Shown here piece by piece: positions 42,798 to 52,199 of a stretch of 64,000 nucleotides of DNA. The DNA comes from Rhizobium sp. BK602 (GTDB lineage Bacteria; Pseudomonadota; Alphaproteobacteria; Rhizobiales; Rhizobiaceae). Both the position numbers and the translations under genes were made by a program. Below the pieces are notes generated by a model. It worked only from the letters and a program-made list of their open reading frames with translations. It was not told the origin of the DNA and ran no database searches. How positions within the stretch are numbered: position 1 is the first letter of the stretch; the number at the start of each line of letters is the position of its first letter. The stretch is taken from NCBI RefSeq assembly GCF_014195095.1, contig NZ_JACIBC010000002.1, positions 558,001-622,000 on the forward strand, written 5' to 3'.

Positions 42798-43315
42798 CCC
42801 TCTTCCATCTCCCGCGCCATCTCCGCCAGTTTCCTGACCGTATTGAGGTTCCGAGTGGTCGCAAGCTTCAGCGCCGGCAGCTTCAGTTTCGAACGGCCGC
42901 TGCCGTCGGGATAGTGGATGTAAATCTCTCTTCCGGCGACATGCACTTCTTCGCCGCCGGGTGCCACGAGCTTGTCGAGGACATCGGCCGGCGCCGGCTC
43001 CGGCAGGAAGGCGACGAGCAGATAGTTCGGCTTGGCGTTCGGGAAGGGCGCTGCGTCGGCAATCTCTTGCAAGTCCTGGCGGCTGCGCAGGATCACGCCC
43101 GGCGATTGGCCCATCCTGCGCGCGAGCGCCTCTTCCAGGCGCGTGCGCACGGTCCTCTCGTTTTCTTCGGATCGGAACAGCACATTGCCGCTCTGGATAT
43201 AGGTCTTCACGTCGGTGAAGCCGATCTCCTCGCAGAGCGCTTTCAACTCCGCCATCGGCAAGGTGCCGGTGCCGCCGACATTGACGGCACGCAGCAAAGC
43301 GATATGGACCGGCAT
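42794..43315 (-). CDS. DUF1697 family protein
   Basis: This is a 173-residue protein whose start, MPVHIALLRAVNVGGTGTLPM, is the DUF1697 signature, with YIQSGNVLF as the second block. A GGGAGG Shine-Dalgarno precedes 43315. Function is unknown. Its stop codon overlaps that of the convergent parE gene (two shared bases), so the two genes have no spacer. Confidence 0.85.
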   Translation of the reverse strand: MPVHIALLRAVNVGGTGTLPMAELKALCEEIGFTDVKTYIQSGNVLFRSEENERTVRTRLEEALARRMGQSPGVILRSRQDLQEIADAAPFPNAKPNYLLVAFLPEPAPADVLDKLVAPGGEEVHVAGREIYIHYPDGSGRSKLKLPALKLATTRNLNTVRKLAEMAREMEEG

Positions 43316-43337
43316 CCGTTCCTCCCGCAATCCCCGA

Positions 43338-45431
43338 TTACATCTTGCCGGCAACCTTGATGGCGAAGCCGTATTCGAAAGCGATCTCTTCCAGCCGCTG
43401 GAAGCGACCGGAGGCGCCCCCATGGCCGGCATCCATGTTGGTCTTCAACAGGATCGGCGCATCGCCGGTCGTCCTGTCGCGCAGCTTGGCAACCCACTTT
43501 GCCGGCTCCCAATAGGTAACGCGCGGATCGGTCAGGCCGCCGAGCGCCAGGATCGGCGGATAGGGCTTGTCGCCGACGTTGTCGTAGGGGCTATAGGCGG
43601 CGATCTGCTCGTACTCTTCCTGGCTGTCGATCGGATTGCCCCATTCCGGCCATTCCGGCGGCGTCAGCGGCAGGGTGTCGTCCAGCATGGTGTTGAGCAC
43701 GTCGACGAAGGGCACGGCGGCGATGATGCCGGCGAATTTCTCCGGCGCCATATTGGCGACCGCGCCCATCAGCATGCCACCGGCCGAGCCGCCCTCGGCG
43801 ATGATGTTCGCGTAGGAGGTGAACTTCTCCTGATTCAGATAGTCGGCGGCTGCGATGAAGTCCTTGAACGTATTGGTCTTCTTCTCCATCTTGCCGTCTT
43901 CGTACCAGGCAAAGCCCTTGTCCTTGCCGCCGCGGATATGGGCGATGGCATAGACGAAGCCACGATCGGCAAGCGACAGGCAATTGGTGTTGAAGCCGGC
44001 GGGGATGGTGACGCCATAGGCGCCATAGCCGTAGAGCAGGCAGGGTGCGGAGCCATCGAGCGGCGTGTCCTTGCGATACAGCAAGGTGACCGGCACGCGC
44101 TCGCCGTCCCAGGCGGGGGCGAAGACGCGGCGGGTGACGTAGTCGTCCGGGTTGTGGCCAGAGGGAACTTCCTGCGTTTTCAACAGAGTGCGCTCGCGCG
44201 TTACCATGTTGTAGTCGTAGAGCTGGCTCGGCGTCGTCATCGAGGAATAGGAGAAGCGGATGACGTCGGTGTCGTATTCCGCCGCGCCCTGCAGGCCCAG
44301 CGAATAGGCTTCCTCGTCGAAGGCGATGGCATGTTCTTCGCCGCTGCGGCGATCGCGGATGACGATGCGCGGCAGGCCGTCCTTGCGCTCCAGCCAGATG
44401 AGATGGCGCGCATAGGCCATGTGGCTGAGGATCAGCGTGCCCGGCTTATGAGCCACGACTTCGCGCCAGTTTTCCTTGCCCGGCCTGTCGACCGGCGTCT
44501 CCATGATCTTGAAATCCTTGGCGTCGCCGTCATTGGTGAGGATGTAGAAGACGTCGCCGCCCTCGGCCATCTCATATTCGATCCCGGTGTCGCGCTCGGC
44601 CACGAGCTGTGGTTCGGCCATCAGGTCCGAGGTCGGGATGAGGCGGTACTCGCTGGTCTCGTGATCGTGGATGTCGATGAAGATATAGTCGTCGAGCAAC
44701 GAGCCGCCGACACCCATGAAGAAGCCCGAATCCTCCTCCTCGTAGACCAGCCGGTCTGCCGATTGCGGCGTGCCGATAATGTGATGGAAGATCTTCGACG
44801 GGCGATGGTTCTCGTCCTGCAGCGTGTAGAAGAAGCTCTTGCCGTCCGGTGCCCAGACGCCGTCGCCGCCGGTGTTCTCGATCACGTCGGCCAGATCCTT
44901 GCCGGTCTCGAGATTGCGCACCTTCAGTGTGAAATACTCCGAGCCCTTGTCGTCATAGCCCCAGATGCCGTGGCTGTGGTCGGTGGAGTGATCGATGCCG
45001 GAGAGGCGGAAATAGGATTTGCCCTCGTTTTCCTTGTCGCCGTCGAGAAGCAGCTTGCGCTCGCCGCCGTCACGCGGCTCGCGGAAATAATGCGGCTGCT
45101 CGCCGCCGGTCACATAGAGCGTGCCGTAGGCATAGGGACCGTCCTTGACTGGAACGGAGCTGTCGTCTTCCTTGATGCGGCCCTTCATTTCGGCGAAGAG
45201 CACCTTCTGCAGCTCTTTCGTGTCCGCCATGGCGGCGTTCATATAGGTGTTTTCGGCCTCCAGATGTGCGCGGATTTCCGGATCGAGGATCGAGGTGTCC
45301 TTGAACATCGCTTGCCAGTTGTCGGCGCGCAGCCAGGCGTAGTCATCGCTGCGGGTGATGCCATGGCGAGTATCCGTGACCGGCTTTTTCGCTGCTGCGG
45401 GCGGGGCGGGGAGGTTCTTGAATGAAGACAC
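43338..45431 (-). CDS. ptrB: S9 family oligopeptidase (oligopeptidase B-like)
   Basis: This is about 697 residues in the prolyl-oligopeptidase arrangement: an N-terminal beta-propeller (about 70-420) and a C-terminal alpha/beta hydrolase. The catalytic Ser lies in EGGSAGGMLMG, Asp in the GLTDPRVTYWEP region and His in NMDAGHGGASGR. It cuts small peptides after basic residues in the cytoplasm. The translational start is uncertain: a GTG at 45431 begins SSFKNLPAPPAA, which resembles homologues, while an ATG at 45491 adds 20 residues. It lies just upstream of the DUF1697 gene on the same strand. Confidence 0.88.
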   Translation of the reverse strand: MSSFKNLPAPPAAAKKPVTDTRHGITRSDDYAWLRADNWQAMFKDTSILDPEIRAHLEAENTYMNAAMADTKELQKVLFAEMKGRIKEDDSSVPVKDGPYAYGTLYVTGGEQPHYFREPRDGGERKLLLDGDKENEGKSYFRLSGIDHSTDHSHGIWGYDDKGSEYFTLKVRNLETGKDLADVIENTGGDGVWAPDGKSFFYTLQDENHRPSKIFHHIIGTPQSADRLVYEEEDSGFFMGVGGSLLDDYIFIDIHDHETSEYRLIPTSDLMAEPQLVAERDTGIEYEMAEGGDVFYILTNDGDAKDFKIMETPVDRPGKENWREVVAHKPGTLILSHMAYARHLIWLERKDGLPRIVIRDRRSGEEHAIAFDEEAYSLGLQGAAEYDTDVIRFSYSSMTTPSQLYDYNMVTRERTLLKTQEVPSGHNPDDYVTRRVFAPAWDGERVPVTLLYRKDTPLDGSAPCLLYGYGAYGVTIPAGFNTNCLSLADRGFVYAIAHIRGGKDKGFAWYEDGKMEKKTNTFKDFIAAADYLNQEKFTSYANIIAEGGSAGGMLMGAVANMAPEKFAGIIAAVPFVDVLNTMLDDTLPLTPPEWPEWGNPIDSQEEYEQIAAYSPYDNVGDKPYPPILALGGLTDPRVTYWEPAKWVAKLRDRTTGDAPILLKTNMDAGHGGASGRFQRLEEIAFEYGFAIKVAGKM

Positions 45432-45724
45432 TGGAAGGCTTTCTCTGGGATGAAAGTCGGGTATGCGGTGAAAGAGAAATAGAGGTCGCATGGTCGACGT
45501 TCAAGCGGCAATTGCCGGCTCAAGCCTCGTGCAAGCGGATGATCCTAGGCTTCAACCGAGCTGATGACGGAGGAGGCTCCGTGATGGTTGCCATGATGTG
45601 ACCACATTGTTTAACGAAGTCCGCATGGCGTTGCATTGATAATAAGTGCTTCTTAGTATCGCTTCCTTCTCCCCCATGGAAGGGATGCAGCTCAGCTCGC
45701 AAAACAAACGAGGGACCGGTCTTC

Positions 45725-46114
45725 ATGCTGAAATTCGTCGCCATTCTCCTGCCCCTGGCGTCCATCGCGACTTCGGCCTTCGCCGTTGACGCGACCATGA
45801 AGAAGGAGCTGGAAAAGCTTGATCCTTCCGAGCGGATGGAGCAGGCCTGCGATGCGGAGGCGATGAAGCGGATCGGCACGGAAAAGACTGGCTTCAAGCC
45901 GGATAAGGTAATCGCCTATACCTTCGGCGATCCCAACATGGCGCCGGATTCGATGAATGCGCCCGGTGCCGTCTTCCGCAGCAAGGGTGACTGGTATCAC
46001 CTTGCCTACAAATGCACGACCGGCCCGGAACATGTGCATGTGCGCGATCTGAGCTATCAGATCGGCGACAAGGTGCCGCGCGATAGCTGGCAGAAATATT
46101 ATCTCTACGATTGA
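45725..46114 (+). CDS. DUF930 family exported protein
   Basis: This is a 129-residue protein with a signal peptide (FVAILLPLASIATSAFA). The mature part has the DUF930 pattern LDPSERMEQACDAEAMKRIG, ending with YKCTTGPEHVHVRDLSYQIGDKVP; the two Cys in these blocks are likely disulfide-bonded. It is a periplasmic protein of unknown role common in Rhizobiales. It is convergent with cbpM, 5 bp apart. The 233 bp upstream hold no gene. Confidence 0.82.
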   Translation: MLKFVAILLPLASIATSAFAVDATMKKELEKLDPSERMEQACDAEAMKRIGTEKTGFKPDKVIAYTFGDPNMAPDSMNAPGAVFRSKGDWYHLAYKCTTGPEHVHVRDLSYQIGDKVPRDSWQKYYLYD

Positions 46115-46119
46115 CGGCG

Positions 46120-46452
46120 TCAGGGCGCCTTCTGGCGCTCCATGCGGTCGAGATCGGACAGGATGCGGTCCTGCACGTCACGGCTCTGATGGCAGACGGC
46201 ATCCGTCAGGTCGCGCAGCGTCGCTCTCAGCCCGTGGAGCTGATCGACCAGATCCATGACCACATCGACGCCTGGCTCGTTGATCCCCATGGCGTTGATC
46301 AGGTCGAGGATCAGCTGGCCGCGCGCCAGGTCCACGTCGCGGAAAGAGCGACCCTCGCTCGTGGTTTGCGGGATGAGCCAGCCCTGTTCAATCCAGACGT
46401 CCAGGACCGTGTTGTCGATCTCGAGGTGCAGACGGAATTCGCTCTCGTTCAT
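46120..46452 (-). CDS. cbpM: CbpM-like chaperone modulator (MerR-like fold)
   Basis: This is a 110-residue MerR-like protein. VLDVWIEQGWLIPQ plus FRDVDLARGQLILDLINAMGINEPGVDVVMDL forms the winged-helix and dimer region seen in CbpM. It modulates the co-chaperone CbpA, whose gene ends 3 bp upstream. The pair is one operon in the usual cbpA-cbpM order. Confidence 0.8.
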   Translation of the reverse strand: MNESEFRLHLEIDNTVLDVWIEQGWLIPQTTSEGRSFRDVDLARGQLILDLINAMGINEPGVDVVMDLVDQLHGLRATLRDLTDAVCHQSRDVQDRILSDLDRMERQKAP

Positions 46453-46455
46453 GGC

Positions 46456-47367
46456 TCATTCTCCCATGGTCTTTCTGGGATCTTGCGTCTTGCCGGCCTG
46501 CCAGTCGGAGACGAAGGCCGTCAGCTCCGGATCAGCGGCCTCTGGCAGCACGATCTTCAGCGAGACATAGGCGTCGCCGTTCTCCTTGCCGCGCACGGGC
46601 ACGCCCTTGCCCTTGAGACGTAGCACCTTGCCAGTATTGGAGTTCGGCTGCAGCGTCACCGTGACGGCGCCGGATGGCGTGGGGACGCGGACCTTGCCGC
46701 CAAGCACCGCCTCCGTCAGCGAAATCGGCAGTTCCAGCCTGATGTCGTCGCCGTCGCGGGTGAAGAAGCGGTGCGGGCGCACATGCACCTCGATCAGCGC
46801 GTCGCCCGCCGCGCCGCCGCCGAAACCGGGCTCGCCCTTGCCGCGCAGGCGCAGCGTCTGTCCGTCCTTGGTTCCGGGCGGTATCTGCACATCGAGCGCC
46901 GGTCCGTCCGGCAAGCTGATCTGTTTCTTCGTGCCATTGATGGCGTCGAGGAAATCGACCTCCATGGAATAGTGACGATCCTGTCCCTTCATTCCGGATC
47001 GGCCCCCGCCGCGGCGCGAGAAAAAGCTGGAAAACACATCGTCGGCATCGCCGAAATCGGCAAAGCCGCCGGTGTTGCGATAGGGGCCGCGCTGACCCTC
47101 GTTTGCCGCATAGTCGCGATAGTAGCTGCGCGGCGGCTTCTCCGCGCCGCTGCCGTCGATCTCGCCGCGGTCGAAGCGGGCGCGCTTCTCCTCGTCGCCG
47201 AGAACGCCGTAGGCTGCCGAGACTTCCTTGAATTTGTCCTCGGCCTGCTTGTCGCCGGGATTGAGATCCGGATGCAGCTTCTTGGCAAGCTTGCGATAGG
47301 CGGTCTGAATGTCCTTTTGCGGAGCGTCCCTTTTTACGCCCAGAATATCATAGGGATCACGGCTCAT
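46456..47367 (-). CDS. cbpA: CbpA-like DnaJ co-chaperone
   Basis: This is a 303-residue protein. The J-domain (about 1-70) has the HPD motif in KLHPDLNPGD. A G/F-rich linker is followed by two beta-sandwich substrate domains (SLPDGPALDVQIPPGTKDGQ, ELPISLTEAVLGGKVRVPT), with no Cys-rich zinc finger. That places it in the CbpA/class II DnaJ group, a DnaK partner in protein folding. A heat-shock-like promoter can be seen upstream. Confidence 0.92.
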   Translation of the reverse strand: MSRDPYDILGVKRDAPQKDIQTAYRKLAKKLHPDLNPGDKQAEDKFKEVSAAYGVLGDEEKRARFDRGEIDGSGAEKPPRSYYRDYAANEGQRGPYRNTGGFADFGDADDVFSSFFSRRGGGRSGMKGQDRHYSMEVDFLDAINGTKKQISLPDGPALDVQIPPGTKDGQTLRLRGKGEPGFGGGAAGDALIEVHVRPHRFFTRDGDDIRLELPISLTEAVLGGKVRVPTPSGAVTVTLQPNSNTGKVLRLKGKGVPVRGKENGDAYVSLKIVLPEAADPELTAFVSDWQAGKTQDPRKTMGE

Positions 47368-47401
47368 GGATCTTTCCCTTTGGGAGCACAGGAAGATTGG
47401 C

Positions 47402-47429
47402 AGATAGTGTTAAGACGGCCTCGTATCAA
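47402..47429 (-). promoter_or_regulatory. Candidate RpoH-type promoter of cbpA
   Basis: On the minus strand, TTGATA (complement of 47424-47429) and CTATCT (complement of 47402-47407) are separated by 16 bases. The -10-like block lies about 35 bp before the cbpA start. This is close to the alphaproteobacterial RpoH form and suits a co-chaperone, but it is a visual match only. Confidence 0.4.
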
Positions 47430-47620
47430 TCGTATTATAGATGATCGCGTGCCGGAACCATGACCTGCCGTCTCGTCACACGCATATTCATGGGGATGGT
47501 CGGTTCGCCATATTTCCGTCGTCTTGCCGGATCATGCGAGCGCAACGGATAAGGCAATATGGCAATCGTCCGCTTTTTCCGCCAAACTTCATCGCATTCG
47601 ATCCGACCGGTGGCCGCCTG

Positions 47621-48409
47621 ATGAACCGTTTCCTGCTGACATCCGCATTCCTGCTGGTCGCCGTTCCGGCCGCCTTCGCCGTCGAACAGGCGCCTCCCGG
47701 CTGGCCGCAGCTTCCGCCGAAGGCGCCGGTCTCCGCCGTCAAGCTGGTCGAGCCGCATCTGCATGTCAATCGGGCCGGCAAGGGGGCGCCGCGTATTGCG
47801 CTCACCTTCGATGCCTGCATGGGTAAGACCGATCCGCGTATCCTCTCCACTTTGATCGAACAGCGCATTCCGGCGACGATCTTCGTCACCGCCCGCTGGC
47901 TGCGCACCAATCCGGACGCGCTTGCCGCCTTCCTTGCACATCCCGATCTCTTCGAGCTGGAAAATCACGGCCAGAACCACATTCCGGCGGTCGATATCCC
48001 GACCAAGGTCTATGGCATTGCCGCCGCCGGTTCGCCGCAGGCCGTGGCCCAGGAAGTCAAGGGCGGTGCCGATGCCATGCTTGCGGCCGGCATCCCGCAG
48101 CCGCGCTGGTTCCGGGGCGCGACCGCGAAATACAGCCTCTCGGCCATCGCTGAGATCCGCGGCATGGGCTATCGCATCGCCGGCTATTCGGTGAACGGCG
48201 ACAGCGGTTCGCTGCTGCCGGCGAAATTGGTGGAAAAGCAATATGCCTCCGCCAGGGATGGCGATGTGATCATCTCGCATATCAATCAGCCGACGCACGC
48301 CGCCGGCGAGGGAGTTGCCGCGAGCATCCTGGCGCTGAAGGCCAAGGGGGTGCAGTTCGTCCGCCTGCAGGACATTCCCGAGCAGGGCGACGACGACACC
48401 ACCAACTGA
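47621..48409 (+). CDS. Exported polysaccharide deacetylase-like protein
   Basis: This is a 262-residue protein with a signal peptide (FLLTSAFLLVAVPAAFA). The NodB-homology domain has the metal/catalytic Asp in LTFDACMGKTDP and the His pair in LENHGQNHIP, the variant first motif TFDAC rather than TFDDG. DVIISHINQPTHAAG is the last motif. It probably deacetylates an envelope or extracellular glycan. I start at 47621; the ORF is open further upstream but without a signal. Confidence 0.82.
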   Translation: MNRFLLTSAFLLVAVPAAFAVEQAPPGWPQLPPKAPVSAVKLVEPHLHVNRAGKGAPRIALTFDACMGKTDPRILSTLIEQRIPATIFVTARWLRTNPDALAAFLAHPDLFELENHGQNHIPAVDIPTKVYGIAAAGSPQAVAQEVKGGADAMLAAGIPQPRWFRGATAKYSLSAIAEIRGMGYRIAGYSVNGDSGSLLPAKLVEKQYASARDGDVIISHINQPTHAAGEGVAASILALKAKGVQFVRLQDIPEQGDDDTTN

Positions 48410-48452
48410 AGGCGGGATCGCCGCCAGCGGTCATTGAGTTCGCCGGTGGCAT

Positions 48453-49625
48453 TCACTCCGGCAGTTGCGGCTGCACCTTTTCCTCGAAGAACAATTCGTT
48501 GACCACGGTCATGACGACCAGCGACAAGGGCAGCGCGAGCATGGCGCCGACGGCGCCCCACATCCAGGTCCAGAAGATGATGGCCAGGAAGACGACAAAG
48601 GGATTGAGCTCCCACTGCCGGCCCATGACCGCCGGAAAGACCAGGTTCTCCACGACGAGATGGGCGGTGAAGAAGGTTACGGCGGGCGCCAGGCCGAAGA
48701 TGATGTCGTCATGGGTGATGATGCCGGCGATCGCCAGCGCGATCGTCATCGACGCGATGCCGAGGAAGGGCACGAAGCTGGAGAGGAAGGCGAAGAGGCC
48801 CCAGAGGATCGGCGCGCTGATGCCGCCGACATAGGCGATGACCGTCATCACCACGCCAAGACCGGCATAGATCAGCGCAGCGGTCGCGAAATAGAAGCCG
48901 AGCACCTGTTCCACCGCATTGATGATGCGGATTGCCGCCAGCCGCGATGTCCGGCGCGAGAAGGTCAGGATGATGGTCTTGCGCAGATTGACGCGGCCGG
49001 CGAGGAACAGCAGCAGCGCCGCGAAGAAGATCAGGCCCTGCACGATGGCGGGCGTGAGGCTGTTGGTGAGGAGATGCAGCACGTTGCCGGTGTTTTCGAG
49101 CAGCACGCTGATCGACATCGGCCCGCTTTCGAACGTTTGCGCCGTGATGTGCAGCCATTTGATCCGCTCGAGATAGGGCATCAGCCGCTCGACCGTGTGC
49201 TGGAAGGCATCGGGTCCTTTCTGCGCCAGGTTTGCCAGGGGGCCGGCGAGCGCGTTCATGACGAGAAAGACGATCAGCGCGACCGCCGACGACAACAGAA
49301 CGGCGTTGAGGATGCGGGGCACGCCGAGCTTGCTCAGCCTTTCCGCGGTGAGGCCAAGGATCATGCCGACCACCACGGCGAGCGTCACCGGAATGAGAAT
49401 GATCGACATCATGTAGACGGCGGCGAGCGTGAGGACGAGGCAGATGCCGATGAGAGCCCAGGCGGAGGCGATATCCAGCCCGTCCTTCTCCGGAGGCTTT
49501 GCAGGTTGGAGATTGTCCAGTCGTTCGGTATCCGCCCGCAGGGCGTCAACCCAGTCGCTGGAACGTCCTTTGCCCGCCGTCGCTGGTTCGCGTAGCTGCT
49601 TGCCTGTGCCGCTGGTGGTATCCAT
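48453..49625 (-). CDS. AI-2E family transporter (PerM-like)
   Basis: This protein has about 390 residues and seven or eight membrane segments. The C-terminal signature, PILWGLFAFLSSFVPFLGIASM followed by GRQWELNPFVVFLAIIFWTWMWG, identifies the AI-2E/PerM family, whose members move small molecules or Na+/H+. The first 65 residues are polar. I start at the ATG at 49625 because the reading frame further upstream crosses the terminator of the preceding gene. Its own promoter would then lie between. Confidence 0.84.
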   Translation of the reverse strand: MDTTSGTGKQLREPATAGKGRSSDWVDALRADTERLDNLQPAKPPEKDGLDIASAWALIGICLVLTLAAVYMMSIILIPVTLAVVVGMILGLTAERLSKLGVPRILNAVLLSSAVALIVFLVMNALAGPLANLAQKGPDAFQHTVERLMPYLERIKWLHITAQTFESGPMSISVLLENTGNVLHLLTNSLTPAIVQGLIFFAALLLFLAGRVNLRKTIILTFSRRTSRLAAIRIINAVEQVLGFYFATAALIYAGLGVVMTVIAYVGGISAPILWGLFAFLSSFVPFLGIASMTIALAIAGIITHDDIIFGLAPAVTFFTAHLVVENLVFPAVMGRQWELNPFVVFLAIIFWTWMWGAVGAMLALPLSLVVMTVVNELFFEEKVQPQLPE

Positions 49626-49668
49626 CCCGAACAATCCCCGAAGCCCCATTGCCTCGGTATCCAAACGC

Positions 49669-49700
49669 GAAAAGCCCGTTCCGGTTCCGGAACGGGCCTT
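49669..49700 (-). terminator. Rho-independent terminator after the VOC dioxygenase-like gene
   Basis: On the minus strand, GCCCGTTCC and GGAACGGGC pair around GGAACC and are followed by TTTTCG. It lies 24 bp after the stop of the upstream gene at 49724 and ends that transcript. Confidence 0.85.
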
Positions 49701-49723
49701 CGATAATCGATCTATGGTTGCGA

Positions 49724-50590
49724 TCAGGCGATCAGATTGAGGCCGATCCCCCATGGATCGCGCAGGGAAACACCGCCGTCGCGCTTTTCCGTCTTGATCT
49801 CGTGCGCGTCGAGTTCGGCGACCGCCTTATCGAGCGCCTGCCTGTCGTTGAAGCGCAGCGTGTAGTCGGAGAGGCCGGTCATCTGCTCGGAGCGGACACC
49901 GGCGCCGCGGCTGTTCCAGGTATTGGCGCCGAGGTGATGGTGATAGCCGCCGGTTGCGAGGAAGGTCGCGCCGGGATAGCGCGCCGCCATCACCTTCATG
50001 CCGAGCACGTCGCGATAGAAAGCGTTCGCCTCCGCGACGTCGCCGACCTGCAGATGGATATGGCCGATCGCCGAACCATCCGCCATGCCGTCCCAGCGAT
50101 CCTGCGGGGCGCTCTCGTAAAGCGCCTGCAGATCGAGCCTGAGCGTTGCCATCTCGACCGTGCCGTCGCCATGGAAGGTCCATTGATCATGCGGCCGGTC
50201 GGCATAGATCTCGATGCCGTTGCCTTCCGGATCGGAAAGATAGATCGCCTCGCTGACGATATGGTCGGATGCGCCTTCGAGGACGACATTGTTGTGCGCG
50301 GCATGCCGCAGCCAGCGGGCCAGCTCGACGCGGCTCGGCAGCAGGAAGGCGGTATGGAACAGGCCGGCGGCCGTCTGTGGCGCGCGCTGGGCGGCGCGGT
50401 CCGTCGTCAGCGTCAGCAGCGGCTGGCCGGCAACGCCCAGCACCTCGCCGCTGGCCGTCTTTTCGATGACCTTCAGGCCGAGCATGTCCTGATAGAAGCC
50501 CGACACCTGCGCCAGGTCGGTGACGACGAGGTGCGACTGGCCGACATAGGCGGGGCGCGTCAGCGCGTAGGAAGGGGCGATTTCAGTCAT
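49724..50590 (-). CDS. VOC family dioxygenase-like protein (CatE-type)
   Basis: This is a 288-residue protein with two VOC modules. The first begins YVGQSHLVVTDLAQVSGFYQDMLGLKV and the second SAIGHIHLQVGDVAEANAFYRDVLGMKV. His ligands are in SHLVV, HIHLQV and GYHHHLGAN. This form matches the CatE/catechol-2,3-dioxygenase-like group common in soil bacteria. It may open an aromatic ring or act on another enediol; the substrate is unknown. It is monocistronic, with a terminator. Confidence 0.83.
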   Translation of the reverse strand: MTEIAPSYALTRPAYVGQSHLVVTDLAQVSGFYQDMLGLKVIEKTASGEVLGVAGQPLLTLTTDRAAQRAPQTAAGLFHTAFLLPSRVELARWLRHAAHNNVVLEGASDHIVSEAIYLSDPEGNGIEIYADRPHDQWTFHGDGTVEMATLRLDLQALYESAPQDRWDGMADGSAIGHIHLQVGDVAEANAFYRDVLGMKVMAARYPGATFLATGGYHHHLGANTWNSRGAGVRSEQMTGLSDYTLRFNDRQALDKAVAELDAHEIKTEKRDGGVSLRDPWGIGLNLIA

Positions 50591-50833
50591 TGCGTATCCA
50601 GCCTTCGATCATGGGAAAAGGGGCAACCCGCCCACTGTACTTGATCGCCTATATGGCGGATTCCGATTGTTCACAGAAGGTCAGAAATTGCGGATTGAGC
50701 GTTCGTAATTCGTTGACGATAATCACTCGATCCGCTCCCCGGTCATGAAGATTTATCGACCCAACCGCTTCTGGCGATTGCTTCCATGGTGATGAGATGC
50801 AACGATCAAGGCGACAGGGTTGGAAGCGAGTAT

Positions 50834-51502
50834 ATGACCGAGTTCAAGGGTATCCGTTGGGCCTATGATCGATATGAGGTGATCGCCGACAGCATCGTCA
50901 ACGGTGTCGGCGTGGTGTTCGCCTTGATCGGTGCGACGGCGTTGATCTTCTATGCGACGGTCTGGAGTTCCCATGGCGAGATCGCCGCCGCCTGGATCTA
51001 CGGCGTCGGCCTCGTGCTGACGCTTGCCATGTCCTTCACCTATAATCTCTGGCCGGTCTCGCCGACCAAGTGGTTCCTGCGGCGCTTCGACCATTCCGCC
51101 ATCTTCGTGCTGATCGCCGCCACCTATACGCCGTTTCTCGAACGCGGCGCCGCCGATCCCCTGCTGTTTGCCACGCTGATCGCGATGTGGGTGTTCGCCG
51201 CCTGCGGCATTGCGCTGAAATGCTTCTTTCCCGGCCGTTACGACCGGCTGGCGATCCTGCTCTACCTCGCCATGGGCTGGAGCGGCGTGTTGGTGGCCAA
51301 GCCGGTCTCCATGCATATCCCCTCCGCCTCGATGCTGCTGATCGTGATCGGCGGGATCATCTATTCGCTGGGCGTGATCTTCCATGTCTGGGAGAAGCTG
51401 CGTTTCCAGAACGCCATCTGGCACGGCTTCGTCATCTCCGCCGCCGCCGTGCACTATTCCGCGGTTTTCACCTGCTTCAGCCTGTCACCGGAAAGCTTTT
51501 GA
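50834..51502 (+). CDS. Hemolysin III (PAQR) family membrane protein
   Basis: This is a 222-residue protein with seven membrane segments, opening RYEVIADSIVNGVGVVFALIG. The family's metal-binding residues are seen as the early Ser/Asp in FTYNLWP / RRFDHSAIFVLIAATYTP and the C-terminal His residues in IFHVWEKLRFQNAIWHGFVI. PAQR/HlyIII proteins are intramembrane hydrolase-like; a true haemolytic role is not implied. The start at 50834 follows GGAAGCGAG. Its last 26 bp overlap the convergent gene. Confidence 0.88.
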   Translation: MTEFKGIRWAYDRYEVIADSIVNGVGVVFALIGATALIFYATVWSSHGEIAAAWIYGVGLVLTLAMSFTYNLWPVSPTKWFLRRFDHSAIFVLIAATYTPFLERGAADPLLFATLIAMWVFAACGIALKCFFPGRYDRLAILLYLAMGWSGVLVAKPVSMHIPSASMLLIVIGGIIYSLGVIFHVWEKLRFQNAIWHGFVISAAAVHYSAVFTCFSLSPESF

Positions 51503-51992
51503 CGATCTGGGTCGTCGGCGCGCATTTCGTCGTCGGGCGCAGGCTGCGCACCAGCCGCATGACCACGGCGTCGTAGCGCTGCATGGCGGCCTTCGGATAA
51601 TCCATCTGGAAGAAGGCGGCGGCACCGTTGCAAAGGGCCACGCCGCGCACATAGACGATGTGCCCCTGCCGTGTGCCCGAGAAGCTGATGCCGCGCGAGG
51701 TCGATTTCGAATAGGAGATCTGCCAGCCTTCGTCCCTGGCCCGAGCCACGCGGATATTCGCTTCCGTCGCGAAGTCGCCATTCAGAATGTTGGCGCCGAA
51801 CACGAGCAGCCTTGCGGATTGATCCGCCGGCGTCAGCGTCAGCCCGTCGCTATTGTCGGAGCGGGCGGAAAGGTGGAATTCCGACGGCAGTTCGATCGCA
51901 TAGCCGAAGCGCGCATTGTCATAGGACCACCAGTCGGCGGCTTGCGCCGGCACGGCGGAAAGAAGCAACAGGATGGTCAGGCGCGCGAGCAT
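51477..51992 (-). CDS. Exported protein of unknown function
   Basis: This is a 171-residue protein with a clear signal peptide (MLARLTILLLLSAVPAQAA). The mature part begins WWSYDNARFGYAIELPSEF and ends in a Cys-containing tail; two Cys (CNGAA and KCAPTT) could form a disulfide. The Y-G-Y-x-I-E-x-P opening resembles PsbP/MOG1-like small beta-domain proteins of proteobacteria, but I do not assign it. It overlaps the 3' end of the hemolysin III gene by 26 bp. Confidence 0.7.
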   Translation of the reverse strand: MLARLTILLLLSAVPAQAADWWSYDNARFGYAIELPSEFHLSARSDNSDGLTLTPADQSARLLVFGANILNGDFATEANIRVARARDEGWQISYSKSTSRGISFSGTRQGHIVYVRGVALCNGAAAFFQMDYPKAAMQRYDAVVMRLVRSLRPTTKCAPTTQIVKSFPVTG

Positions 51993-52199
51993 TGCGGTTT
52001 CCGGGAGGCGGGATCTGCAAACCAGCTAGGAATAGCGCATTTTTCAGCAGAAATTCCATAGCGATTCTCAGAATCGCTCGAAAAATAGCGCCAATTCGTT
52101 ACAGCTTCATTGCGAGCCATGCAGGAATGGCGGATTTACTTCGTCGATATCGCGGAGTAATGCCGCAGTCTGTCTCAAGAACAACCGGATGAGGCGATT

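Noticed and set aside
43215..45425. A 736-codon open frame on the plus strand
   Set aside because: It is antisense to the S9 oligopeptidase, which has the Ser-Asp-His motifs and a normal length. The plus frame shows no recognisable domain.
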